A DNA stretch of 64,000 bases from positions 878,363 through 942,362 of the forward strand of contig CAJNOP010000021.1 in assembly GCA_905250075.1 (NCBI GenBank). The letters run 5' to 3'. Shown piece by piece: positions 1 through 12,368 of the stretch. Numbering within the stretch: the first letter of the stretch is position 1; every line of letters begins with the position of its first letter. The notes below the pieces were generated by a model. That model saw only the letters and a program-made list of their open reading frames with translations. It ran no database searches and was not told the origin of the DNA. Source of the DNA: Rotaria sp. Silwood1 (taxonomy: Eukaryota; Rotifera; Eurotatoria; Philodinida; Philodinidae). Made by a program: the position numbers and the translations under genes.

Positions 1-52
1 AGAGCTAAAGAAAAAAAAATAGATTCAGTCTATATCTGACAATCGATGAGAT

Positions 53-3000
53 TTAATCTTGATTAATGATGACTGTTGTTGATTCTTGGTTATTTTCTTT
101 TTCTTCATTTACATCAGTTGATTGATCAACCTAGAATAATATCTAATGAAAAATTTTCTTTAATAAATAAACTAACCTTAATATTATTTTCACTTTGTGT
201 TGATTTTATCGTTAAATCTTTCTCATTATGATTATTATTATCATCATTTAAATAGGAAATAGATGATGAATGAATTCTCGTTTTATTTGATCTATTTCTT
301 CCAACAAGACGTTGTTGTTTTCTTGCAGCATTTTCTTCTGTAGCAATACGAATTTTGTCCAATTTATCAATTAATGAATCAAATAATTGTTTTGATGTAT
401 CATCTAATGCACAATAATATTGTTTTTGAATCCAAAATCCATCATCAGTTGTACAATGAATTTCTTTTGTTTCTGGACATGATCGTTTTGATTTATGTCT
501 TGGTGAATTTGACGAATAATATGATGATAAAGAATCATATTGTTGATTTTGAGATTCATTTGGTGTTTTATTATGATCATGTAATTCTCCTCGACGTTTA
601 TCTGTTTTACGCGATGCTGATGTTGCTTGATGAGTAAAATCAAACGATGGTGTATTTTGAAAATTATATAATGGTTGAGGATAAGGATTATTATTGCCAA
701 GATTTAAAGATTTTGTCATAAAACCTTGAAAAATAACAGAAAGTTTTTAGTGCAATCCTTACGAAATTAAAATGTACAAAACTATGTAACTATTATTCCT
801 ATTCACATCCTGATTGTTTTATTCTGTCTATTTTAGCATACATTTCTTCATCATTTGATTCTCCAGAAATGCACTAGGAAAGTAATTCATATATTATAGC
901 ACAATGTTACTGATATATGGTGAGAAGTCAGAATTTTGGCTTAAGAAATTTTCAGACTGGATTCGAATTTCTTCCATTAATCCTCATCAAACAGCCTGAT
1001 TTCTATGAATACTTAGTACACTGTTTAGTACTTTGCAGTATTCATTCTTAGTAAAAACTGCTTATTAGCAGCAAACATTTAAATCAAACTATACTTGATA
1101 GAATTCTGTTCAGCAAGATAATGTCGAAAAATTGGCAACATTTATAAAGATTCATTGATTAGCTAAAAATGGATTAGAAGAACATCACTTAGTAGTCATA
1201 TTTAGCACTCAGATTTTCACGTTAGCATTTATTGCATACAAGTGATAATTATCCTAAAAGATCATACCATTTCTAATAGAACCCAGGCGAACTGTTCAGC
1301 ACTAGATTTTATTGAAAATGCATGCCTCTAAGAACTACAGAGTGGTACCAGCTTTTCATATGATTTGGGACTTTTAGAGAATTCAATTATAAGAATTTCA
1401 GCTTGGACTGAAAGTCCGAGCCAAAATTCATGTAATTCGCTATGGTATTGGATTGTATATTTAACAACTTTTGTCACTGTCTGCATGAAGTAGGAGGCCA
1501 AAATTTTACTTCTATACTTCAATACTACTTTTTTAAATAGTGTTTCAAAAAAAATAAAAACTGATTCTTTTCTTGTTTCTAAAAAGTATTAATACCTATT
1601 TCTTTATTTGATTGACATAATTCAGATGATGTTGTTGAAGAATGTTCAATATTAGGAGGAGCTAATTCATGTAAATGAGGTGAATCTTGTAATGAAGCAT
1701 CACCATGTTTAGATTCAATTACAAGTACCGCACTATCATCTTCATTTCGTAAGAAACTACGTATTGTATCAATAGCAAACTTAATATTTCGTGATTGATA
1801 AGCTGATAATGTACATTCAACATAACCATTTTCATTTGCTTGTCGACCAACAATCATATCACGTAAATGAGATTTTGTTTGAATACGTTTTAAATTAGAA
1901 GCTCGTATACCTAATATATGAAATAATAATTATTAGAAGAAAAAAAAAATTCTATGAATAACATAACTTACCAACAATACGTGAAACACAATCATGTCGT
2001 ATAAGAATAACTTGTTCCAAAATATCATTACGATTACGATTGAAAAATGTTCGTCCATGATAATTATTAAATGATGATTGTCCTTGATAAGGAGAAGATG
2101 ATGAACGATAAGTATGATTATCATGTTTTTGTCGTTGATTATGATTATTTTCATTGCGAGCTGATTCATCATCATCTAAAATAAAGTCTATGATATAGTT
2201 TTTAGTTTTAAATTTGAAGAAAAAAATTTTTTTCGTACGTTTATATGATTGAATTGGTACACCGAGAACATCATTAATAAAAGCAGTAATTTGTAGACAA
2301 GCATCAGTTAAATTTTCAATCAATTCACCGGTTATTGAAAGTTCACTTTGAATCTGTTTATCACCAAATTTAGGTAACTTAACAGGCTATAAAAAAAAAG
2401 AAAACGCCGATAATGATGCCGGTAAATATCTGTTTTAAGCAAACTCGATATAGTATAAACTATTCATTAGTCAAAAATAGTACAAGAGTCTTTGACTACT
2501 ATATCCTATGAATATCTATGGGTGATGCACCAGTACAACAAGAATTAGCAATTTCCCCGTCTAAAAAAACTTGGACAAGTAATCGGTAATACAGTTCTGT
2601 AATTCATGTAAGAGGATTGATCCATAGTCTCATGATTTTGTTTATTGTTCTCCTACTAACTACACTTTCCGCTATATATATTTGATATGCGATTATTTTG
2701 AACTTTCTTCTATCATAATAAACGATCTTTAAAGATTACTATTTAAACTAGCTCCTATTCCTCTAGAACTGACTGAATGATAATTAATGTTTTTGATGAA
2801 AAAAATTAAAGTCTGATTAATTAACATTCAATGAATGAAACATAATGGCTAATCTTTCTTATTTGTTACCAATAAACGGCAGCATTTGTACTTTGCCTTT
2901 CTTTTTCTTAACAAAATTTACAACTTAGGTGTTTGACATTAAAGTTGAAATGTCTGACAGAAAAAAAACATACATATCTATTATTTCGTAATCAAAGAGG

Positions 3001-4912
3001 AAATCAACTAACTGCGAATACTAAGTGATTAAATAATTTGAAGGAGAGCATCTCTATCTTTGCAATTGATTGTTAGGTTTAAAGTTCTTTTCAAGAAAAG
3101 AATAATTATTCTTGTTTCACACGCGCGAATTCAATAATCAGCGAACAAAACGTAATAACAAACAAATTTTGGGTTCTTGCTCAACTGTTTTGAGTAAATC
3201 TTTTTTTATTTTTCATTAAAAAGTATTACAATAGTTTATAGTTCGTCATGCAAAGTCAAACAATGCAATATTCAAACTTCCATGTACTCTGTCTTTGATA
3301 AAAAATTAAATTCAAGCAACAAAAGTTTTACTACTGGAATGTGCACTATTAGAGAAGAAAACAAAATAGAGCTATTCAAAATCTTATAGACTCTCTCTTA
3401 GTAAAATTGACCTTGCACTGCCTTTGTAAACATTGAAAACTATCAAAAGAAGAATTAGCATTCAAACGATTTTTTTCTTGATACTTTCATTATCAACTCT
3501 CAGTACGAATTTTAAAATAATGAAATAGATTTGATTGACAATGCATTCTGTTTACATCAATGATGGAGTAATTGATTTCTTAATTATCATTGCATTTATA
3601 ACTTTCATCAGTTTCAATGTATCTTACATTCATAACGACGATATTCAAACGTTGTTGTAATGATCCCGCAAAAAAACTCCAATTTTCTATAAAAACAAAA
3701 ACAAAGTTGTCAACAATTGAAAAAACAAAAGATTAAATAATTCAATATTAACTTTTAAGTACTTCTTGTCCTTGACTTGAAATAAGCATGACAAATGTAT
3801 ATTGAGGTTTGCGTTCAAGTGGTATAAATTTGATTTGTTCTTGTTCGATATTATCATCTTTTTCTTCCTGTGTACTTGATGAAATAGGATCAATAGATTT
3901 CTTTTCTTCAGTTATAGATGAATCAACATTGATTGATGGTAAATGTAGAGAAGATTTTTCATCAGTTTTGTCGTTCTCTGAAAACAATATTTTTTAGTTT
4001 CTTTAAAAATCTTTTTTATAAATGAAATTTACCACTTGAAACTTCTGTTTCTTGAGTTTGTTCAATATTCGATATTGTTGGTATAACTGAATTTTGTTCT
4101 TCAATAGCGGATGAATCCGGATTAGTTTCAGTTACTAATAATGATGTTGAAACAGAAGATTTCTCATTAATTTCTTTGTCTAAAAACAAAAAAACAAACA
4201 TGGTTAAAACATCGATTGAAGATTTTCAATCGTGAACATTTACCTAATAAAACTTCTGTTTCTTGAAGCTTTTCAATATTAGATGTTGCTCGTTGATTAT
4301 GATTTTCATTATGATCACGTTGTGTTGATCGATTTGATCGTTTAAACATTCGATTCATGATTTCAATAAGACATTTGCGTACACTACTTTCTGTACCAAA
4401 GATTTTATATGAATGTTTTGTTGTTTGCTGATAACCAGGCTAAGAAATATACGAATTCATGATAAATAGATCTTGACATAAAATACTTACAAATATGTTG
4501 ACATTGAACGTTTTAGCAAGTGAATGTAAACCTGAATATTCTACGGAAAAAAAAAACTAATTTCATAAATATTCATGTTTTTTATTATTTGTTAATTTTT
4601 ACCATCATGTCGGCCGAATAAACTTTTTTTTTGTCGATTATCAGTTAAAAATCGTATATTACAAGCATTCGTATCCGATATTTGATAGTTATTATATTTT
4701 TTCATTAATTTTTCACGATCATTTTCTTCAGTTGTATATCGAATATCTTGTGGCATTGTTATTCGATGTGTTGAACTTTGTTCAGAAGTAGTTGTTTCAT
4801 TTTCCTTAAGTTTTTCAGTATTTTCAGATGATTGATCTTTATTGTCAGATACAATCGTAGTATTTTCAGAAGACACCGTTGTCTCACTTAATTGTTGTTC
4901 TTGATCAGTCAT
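53..4912 (-). CDS. KH-like RNA-binding protein, 11 exons (unrecognised family)
   Basis: I do not recognise an orthologue. Exons in coding order: 4912-4603, 4540-4491, 4439-4244, 4179-4033, 3977-3753, 3686-3628, 2386-2239, 2175-1972, 1910-1596, 724-177, 130-53. They join in phase to 759 residues. Introns are 46-66 bp except two of 1241 and 871 bp. Residues about 85-160 read like a KH fold, with a loop FGRHDG, then LAKTFNVNI, then GTESSVRKCLIEIM. A second KH-like stretch crosses exons 8 and 9 (VILIRHDC, IVGIRASNLKRIQ, FAIDTIRSFL), where the usual GxxG loop is degenerate. The regions between are rich in Ser, Glu, Gln and Asn and look disordered; the C-terminal part has a basic patch (ARKQQRLVGRNRSNKTR). 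RNA binding is inferred from the fold only. An FXR-type or Bicaudal-C-type protein is possible but unproven. The exon structure is well supported, the function is not. Confidence 0.7.
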
Positions 4913-7900
4913 GACTAGTATATAGAGTAAATTAAGGATGGGTAGTATCTAGTTATTATTATCGTTAATAAAAGAAATCAGAATGCTGGCTAGAAAGCAA
5001 AAAAGAAAGTAGAAGAATAATAGAAATATTCTACAAGTGAAAGAAGATAATGTGATGATTGTATTGTAAATTTGTATTCTATTTATCGTATCAAAGAAAG
5101 GCTATAAGAGATAGATGTTTGTCTTTCGAAAGAAAAACAATTATATTATTCAGTAGATGGCACTGGCTTATATGAGAAAGAAGTCAAAAGAATATATAGA
5201 TTAAGTATATACTGACATACCTCAAGAAATTCTTAGGCAGTTACCGAAACACTTGACACAGTCTGTATTAGTTGGATAGTTTCCATACCCTGAAATATCG
5301 GACGAAATATTGAAGTTGGCACATGCCTGATACGAATTCATATGAATGTTTGTATTATATCTAAACAAATCCGTTTCGAAATAATTATACTACAGAAAAA
5401 TTTCATATAGGAATTCTCGGAAAACATTGACACAATCATCTCCTCAATATTTATGTGTTACATCAATGAAATATTGTGAGAATTGATTACATCAATCGCT
5501 AAGTGATCAGTCAGAAAAAACTTATAAATAGAGACAGATCTTTGATGACATACTTCTTACAAAAACGATATTTTATTTTTCTAAACAACGAACAAACTTT
5601 TTTTTTGTTCAATGTTTCAATAGAACATGAGTAGCTTCATTTCGGTCTCAATTTCAAAAGCGAGACTACACGACTTTTCTTTTTGACAACTTCCACGTTG
5701 AAAAAATTCATTTATAATTTGTTAATAATTTTATTCTTAGTTATAGAGTTACGGAAAGTTTCTCATAGTTGTTGTTTTATTGGACTGATAGTAGTGTAGT
5801 TAACATAATAATCATAGAAGTTTGATTGATCATTAAAGTATAAATTATTTTTTTTATAAAAACTTTTCTCAATTTACTTTTCCGAAGATATTAACTATGG
5901 GTTTCGACCAAATGATAATCAATGGTGTTTTATAAATTTCGAGTTCATTGTTATTTTTTTTTGTTTCTTGGCTGCATTTCAAGGCGAACAGATATTAAAT
6001 ATATGTATCTTGAAGAGTAGAACATCAATTATCATCCAAGAGAAATATTAGCTAATTTTGTACTAACTCAAAGAAACCAGTATATTGGTAAAAATATGGA
6101 AAAAAATTTATTACAGATATTTTTTTTCGACGTAGACGAACGTCATGGAACTTCATTTTTTTGTTGTTGATGAGCCGTATCTCTATGAAGACAAAAGTAA
6201 ATATCCTAAGATTTTCAGTATGCATGAGTCTCAATTGAATGTACCACTGGCAAAAATGCCGTTTATTTCGATTTAATCAAAGCAGAGTTATTCTCGAAAT
6301 ACTGACCGTTATGCAATTTCAGCTTGTTGTAGATCAGTAGTGGTTACTATTTCAAAGATAACAATGATTTGACTGCATAAGAAAGAGTAAAATTTTTGTA
6401 GATAATAGATCTAATGGAGATTCATATGTATACATAAAATCTCGGAGTCTTTGCTTTTGTCTGCATGCAAAAGCGGCAAACCAAAGGCAAAACACCAAAT
6501 TCTTTAAACTCTTTCTAGACACGTTTACTGTTGTAATATTTTCTTTGTGATGATAGCTTATGTTGTACCCTTCAAATACATATATTCAATATCAATCCAC
6601 CTAGAAATATGGCCAAAATATAAAATAAAATAAAAATAATGTCGAATGTTGCTTTGTTGTGAAACATTTGTATTCTGTACATGATCATAAAAATTCTTGG
6701 CTGCTTCAACATTATCATAGCTATAATAAAAACTTTCTTTTCATAATAATTAGCTCCTTAGCGCCCGGTGACATATATACGTATGTAGTCAAAATATCAA
6801 ATATATAATTATAGTACTAGAATAAAACTGCTTTTAGTAATACGTGTCTATCTCTGTTCAGGAGGCCTGGAAAACTGAACTATTCTAGAGTGTATAATAA
6901 CTCATCGAAGTCTATCTTTTGCGCAAAAACTCAAGTCAAAAGCGATTTGACACTTTGGAACGTTTCCTCGTGAGTTCAATATACAAACCACTCTTAATAA
7001 TTGGTATTGGGTAGAATTTTGACAGTAACGAGAATAGAACTAAACAGCCAATAAATGCAACCATTATCTTTTTATATCTTTATACTTTACGACAATGAAA
7101 TGTTTACCTTGAAACTGATCCACGAGCAAGGCATCGCTACGAAATAATAAGCACATTGTATGTATTTTTCATTTGTTTAAACTCAAGAAATGCTGAATCT
7201 AAGTGTCTAATTCATATGATGCTTACACCTTATCCACTCATAGAAAACAATTCGCAAAAAAAATCGCATTGAACCACAGCATATCAAACCGCGATTTTGA
7301 CCGGTTTTCACAGAACACGAGAGTAAGACTATTTATTCAGCTTTTGAATACTGGTATTAATTGCAATGCTTTCAAGAAGTGGTAAGTAGCGTTTTACTAA
7401 AAACTGAATAAATGGTCTGACTTCCTCGGCTTTTAAAAGCTGCTCTAAGTCGTAGTTTCCTTATGACGCATTAAATAACGGTATTGGAAATCCACATTCA
7501 TGGTAATCGTAAAGAGTGTTTTGCTTCAGTAAAGAAATATCTATAAACCTGATCCGCTCTCTTATCAGGGGTTCTGAACTAATTTTATTAACAAGGAATC
7601 GAGCAGTCATTGGAAAATATCGAACATGTTTTAATATCTAAACAAATTCTGATTTATTTATTTTTTTTTATTCAAATAAAAATATACTTTAGAATGTGCA
7701 TGTCGGTCTTCTATGCATGCACTTTCACACCCACGATTATATCAACTGTTGAAAACGAGGCATTTCAAATATATTGACACGACTATAAAACACTGTATGA
7801 CTGTCTCAAGTTTTATCGTATTTCTCTAAGAAACGTTCATTGTATTTCCTACTATTTTCGCCGATTTACGACTTTCGTAAAACAGCGATGTCATGATGAT

Positions 7901-10365
7901 AGATTTCATCATTTCATATTGTTTACCTCACTGTTTTCTTGGAATTCGTTAATCATATTTTTTGTTTTTCTTTCTCGTCACTTAACATAACAACAACTAT
8001 ATGCAAGAGTGTCAATAGAGTTTGTGAAAGTCAATTAATATTCGATATGGAAGGTTTATGATGCTAAAATATAGTTCTTTAGTCTTCATCTCAGACATTC
8101 AAGTGATATTGCAAAATACATTCGTTGGTTTATTGCTTCCATTTTAACGTAGTAGCTATTCGATATCGATGAATTTAATCTGTGCTTATTGTAATTCAAA
8201 AAATATTTTAGATACCTGAATGTTGTTAGTTTACTTTTGAGCATATGTAAGTTAATAAAAAAACTTATCGCTCCGAAATTTATTCTTAAATTGTTACTAA
8301 TTTTTATGAAACTTACCATTAAAATTAGTATGTCAATAATATGAGAAGTATTTTGTAAAAAAATTCATTATATAAATAATTCTTGAAAAGTTATCAAAAG
8401 AAAGTTGAATATTGACTTTATTTGCTTGCATATATAGCATTGTACAGTTGTTGAAGATGTTCAAATCAAAGTTCTCTTTATACAGATTTTCTTTTGTTCA
8501 AAGAATTCTTGAACGATATATTGTACGTCGACTGTTATTATCTAACTACTGGAAAGTTAAATTATACAAACAACAACTTTTCAGAATTGTTGGAAATTGA
8601 TCAATGAAGATAATGGATTATCAGTAAAAACGAATTATAGAAATAAACAAGCAGAATCAATATTGGTCCATAATAAAACTAAATGTTTTCGCTATTCACA
8701 ATGAATTGCAGCTACTTATTTCAGTTTTAATAAATTTTTATGGTTGTCACAAATGAAATTTGATTAAAACAAATGAATATCTATAATCTCGCATGATGAT
8801 TAGAATTATTTCAGCTAATCATAATTACTAGTTACAAATCAAAATATTATACTTAAGGATTGTTTTATATTTGAATTTCCGCAATAGATTCTAAGTAACA
8901 TCATATCATTGGATCAATTTATGGATAATCTTACACTGTCAATGGTTTTTCTCTTTTACAATCACTATCAATTATATGTGACGGTTTTTATAACTTAACT
9001 AGAATTCTATCAAGTTCTGTTGATTTTCTAAGCTCCATAACAAAACTATATAATATTTAACTTCTATCATTTGATAGCTGAACTCTATTTAACTATTGAC
9101 GATATCCTTTATAAGTAATTACACATAGAAATACTTCTTAAAATGAGGAAATAATATTTGATATACGTTTAATTTTAACATTATTAAAAAAATGCAAACA
9201 TAAGTAGTTTAATGTTCATATCAATCTAATAATATGGATCAATGAAATCATTCCATCAATTTCTAAGAAACCTCATGTACTTTTAAAGCGAAATGTAAAG
9301 AGATATTTTATTTTAAATCCAATACTAGGAATTGAACGTTTGTTGAATCCATTTTACAAGTATGTAATAAGAGTTAAATATTGATTTATTTAGTATCTAA
9401 TCAGAGAGATTATTTAGTATTTTCTTGTAATTTATTTGACTTACAAATAATGAGACAGCGTCTTCAAGTTCAGTTTGTCACATAATATCTGCTTAAATTT
9501 CAGCTGTATCATCATATACACTAAGTACCAGTGAATCATAATTTGCATTTTAGATACTGTTAGGCATATTATTGATTTAGTATTTTCTTATTCTTCACAT
9601 TATTAACGTATAAAGTCATTCATTAATATAGAACAGTTAAAAAAAAAAGGTATTATTGATGACCGATAACATCTGCTTACTTTGATTGTCAGTTGAAGTG
9701 TTTACCGATATCAGTATAATGCATAAATAAGCAATCATATCAAGTACAATTAGAATTCTAACATCAAATGAAAAATCAATGAATATGATCAAATCATGTG
9801 TTTTTCTGTTAACAATAAAGAATAGACTTTAAAAAAATGGGACATTAAGCAAAGAAAAAAACATTATAGCTTAAATGGTCTATTAAAAATGTGTCAATAC
9901 TATCATCACTATAAATGACTACTATCATCTATACTAAGATCATGTTATACTTGATAATTTTTTTCTTATGATCAAGAAAGAGTATAGCCGTATATTTAGT
10001 TTAGTTATAGAATACTAAAACATACAATTCTCATTATGTGTTAAATTATTTTAATTAAGACTGTCACATTTTTATTTATTTTGTATTTGCAGACCAGCCA
10101 AAATTGAACAAAAGAATACCAAATAATGATCGTTATAACTATCACTCTAATAAATAAAAAATTAAATGAATTTTAATATGCTATCTAATTTTATAACTTA
10201 CTTGAATGCACAGTACAGATTCGATACATATCAAATACATTTAGAACATGGTAGCATGAGTATATTGATTCATTAATCTTGTTTGCTAATGAATGAAGAA
10301 AGCAATATCAACAAAAATATGCAAAACAACCTGGAGGGCACATGTCTGTGTGATTACAAACGTAG
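4913..10365. other. Gene-poor intergenic stretch
   Basis: This interval lies between the divergent KH-like and N4BP2-like genes. It is AT-rich and has no open frame with codon bias, splice context or recognisable domain. The promoter of the KH-like gene should lie just above 4912. A TAG lies two bases before its ATG on the minus strand and could be a 3' splice acceptor for a 5' leader. Confidence 0.5.
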
Positions 10366-10456
10366 TTAATCCTTTTTGGCCGGATGTTTCCATTTGGAAA
10401 CATTTTCTCCTTTAGGGGGTACGGCGTTTTTGAAATAGCCGACCAGAAAGGGTTAA
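10366..10456. mobile_element. Miniature piggyBac-like element (MITE), about 83 bp
   Basis: The target-type tetranucleotide TTAA is present at both ends (10366-10369 and 10453-10456). The left end reads TCCTTTTTGGCC and the right end, reverse-complemented, reads CCCTTTCTGGTC, an imperfect terminal inverted repeat. TTAA duplication with CCCTTT-like ends is the known hallmark of the piggyBac superfamily. The interior has a perfect hairpin (GTTTCCA, two bases, TGGAAAC) and no coding capacity. It is also more GC-rich than its surroundings. A chance palindrome is possible but less likely given both hallmarks. Confidence 0.6.
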
Positions 10457-12368
10457 ATAATGAACACTTGTTCATTGAATTCTACGTTTGCGTTGGTTAT
10501 TGTTTAAAATAATATTTATCTAGCGAAATCAAATAATCAAACGATGAATACAAAATAAAAAATCTTGTCTATTGCAGTCCGTTATTATAACAAAATAAGA
10601 TTGAATAAAGGATAAAGAAATAAGAGAACGATTCCTGAAATATTAATTAACGATTTTAGGCTAATAATCACTAAGTTGCCTTTTGTCAAACAATGTCTAG
10701 ATTACTATTCGTATATAATTTTTTTTGGTTCCATTAGAAAAAAAAATATATTTAAGATACACCAGGTGATAAAAGTATTAAAATGATACAATTGTATGAG
10801 TATGAATAAATACTTAAGTACCATACTTTTATCAACGTCTGTCGTTGGATTAACACTATCGAAGTCAAATATTTTTTTTTTATTTTAAATAAGAGAAATA
10901 AGAAAAGAAAGAAATCCATTAAACAACCAATAATCTTGATTCTTATAATTGTAAGAATGATATTAGAAAGAGTTTTAGTCAATATTTTACAAGGCTTAAA
11001 TTTCAGGACTCTTATAAAAAATAATTTCTAACTAAACTTTAATTCAATATTGATTATAGTTTCACAAATATTCTGTTTAATTCCTTTATACTAAAGATTG
11101 TAATAATAAAAACATATGAAAAGAAACATATGCATAATATTCTGATGAAGATTCTACAGATGCCGCATATGTCCATGATATATGTAGAATATTTTATTAA
11201 ATAAACATGACTTTGATATGTTTGTTAACAATAAAATATTGAGATTGGATTTTATCTTTTAGCAGATATCTTTTTATGAATAAACAAAGATTTTTCTATC
11301 GTCGATGAGTATTGGTGTACAAGTGCAGATGGTTGCTTTTGCTTACTTGCTTACAACAACAGTCTATTCAACTACAACTATCGCTACCATATGGAAGAGA
11401 GAATAAGAAAGGGAGAAAAAAATAGAGAACGAGAAGGATTAACAACGTAGTAAATGATGAAGGTACATGTGTTGAACAAAAATCAATAAATTGGACACAG
11501 ATAGAAAAGCATACAAGTGCTGAATAACCTTTTTAGTATGTTATTTTATCTTCAACTAGCGTTACCAATATATATATCTGACTGCTCCTACTGTACAACT
11601 GATCTAGACAAAAACATTCATAGTTTTGTTTTTGTTGTGAAGGTCGAACTATCACACCAATAGTTTCCATCAAATGACTAACTTACGATGGCATAGTCCC
11701 TTTTATCTATTCTTTCCTAATTGCGTTTCTTCGAAATAAGGTAATTCTAAGACTTTTTTTCTTCTTTATTAATAGTGATGACGTAACAACATGATCATTG
11801 AGACCATATCAATATGTTTTTTTTATTACTAGCATTCGAGCGAATGAATTCAATGAGATAAACCTACTAGTTCGAGACTTTTAAATATATGAATTGCATT
11901 ACTTCATTCTATACCTGCTCTTTTCATTAAGTACTTTATATACTATTACCTTTATATGACATATTCATAAATACGAAATAATAAACATATGTTTATTCTT
12001 AATGAAGCATAACATTGAAATGAAACCCTAAATGTATTTCTTTACAAAAAAAAAAAATACTTAAAGAATAATTTCTTTTTAATCTATTTTAGAAACGATA
12101 TGTTAATTGATTACCATCATTATTTATTATTATTATTATCTTCATAACTCTTTTCATCATTATTTAATGAATATTAATCATGCATAATAATTATTCTTTC
12201 ATATTAATAACAATTTAATTTACTATTATTGTTATTTATCTTTTTCGACTAAAAAGGAAAAAAACAATACGAATTTCATTAAACTTGTGTCTTATTTTTT
12301 TTTATATTCATTTTAATTTTTACGTTGATTTTGGAAGATAGAAAAACAGAAAAAAGAATTTTTTTTTC
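10457..12368. other. Intergenic, upstream of the N4BP2-like gene
   Basis: AT-rich sequence without supported genes. Its right end should contain the promoter and 5' leader of the N4BP2-like gene. The last 350 bp are dominated by poly-T, poly-A and ATT runs. Confidence 0.45.

Noticed and set aside
7203-7385. 60-codon frame in the 5-12 kb spacer
   Set aside because: No ATG at its start and no domain or conserved context.
7545-7580. Word CTTATCAGGGGTTCTG shared with about 26417 (CTTATCAGGGTTCTG)
   Set aside because: The match is about 15 bases with no extension on either side, too little to call a repeat.
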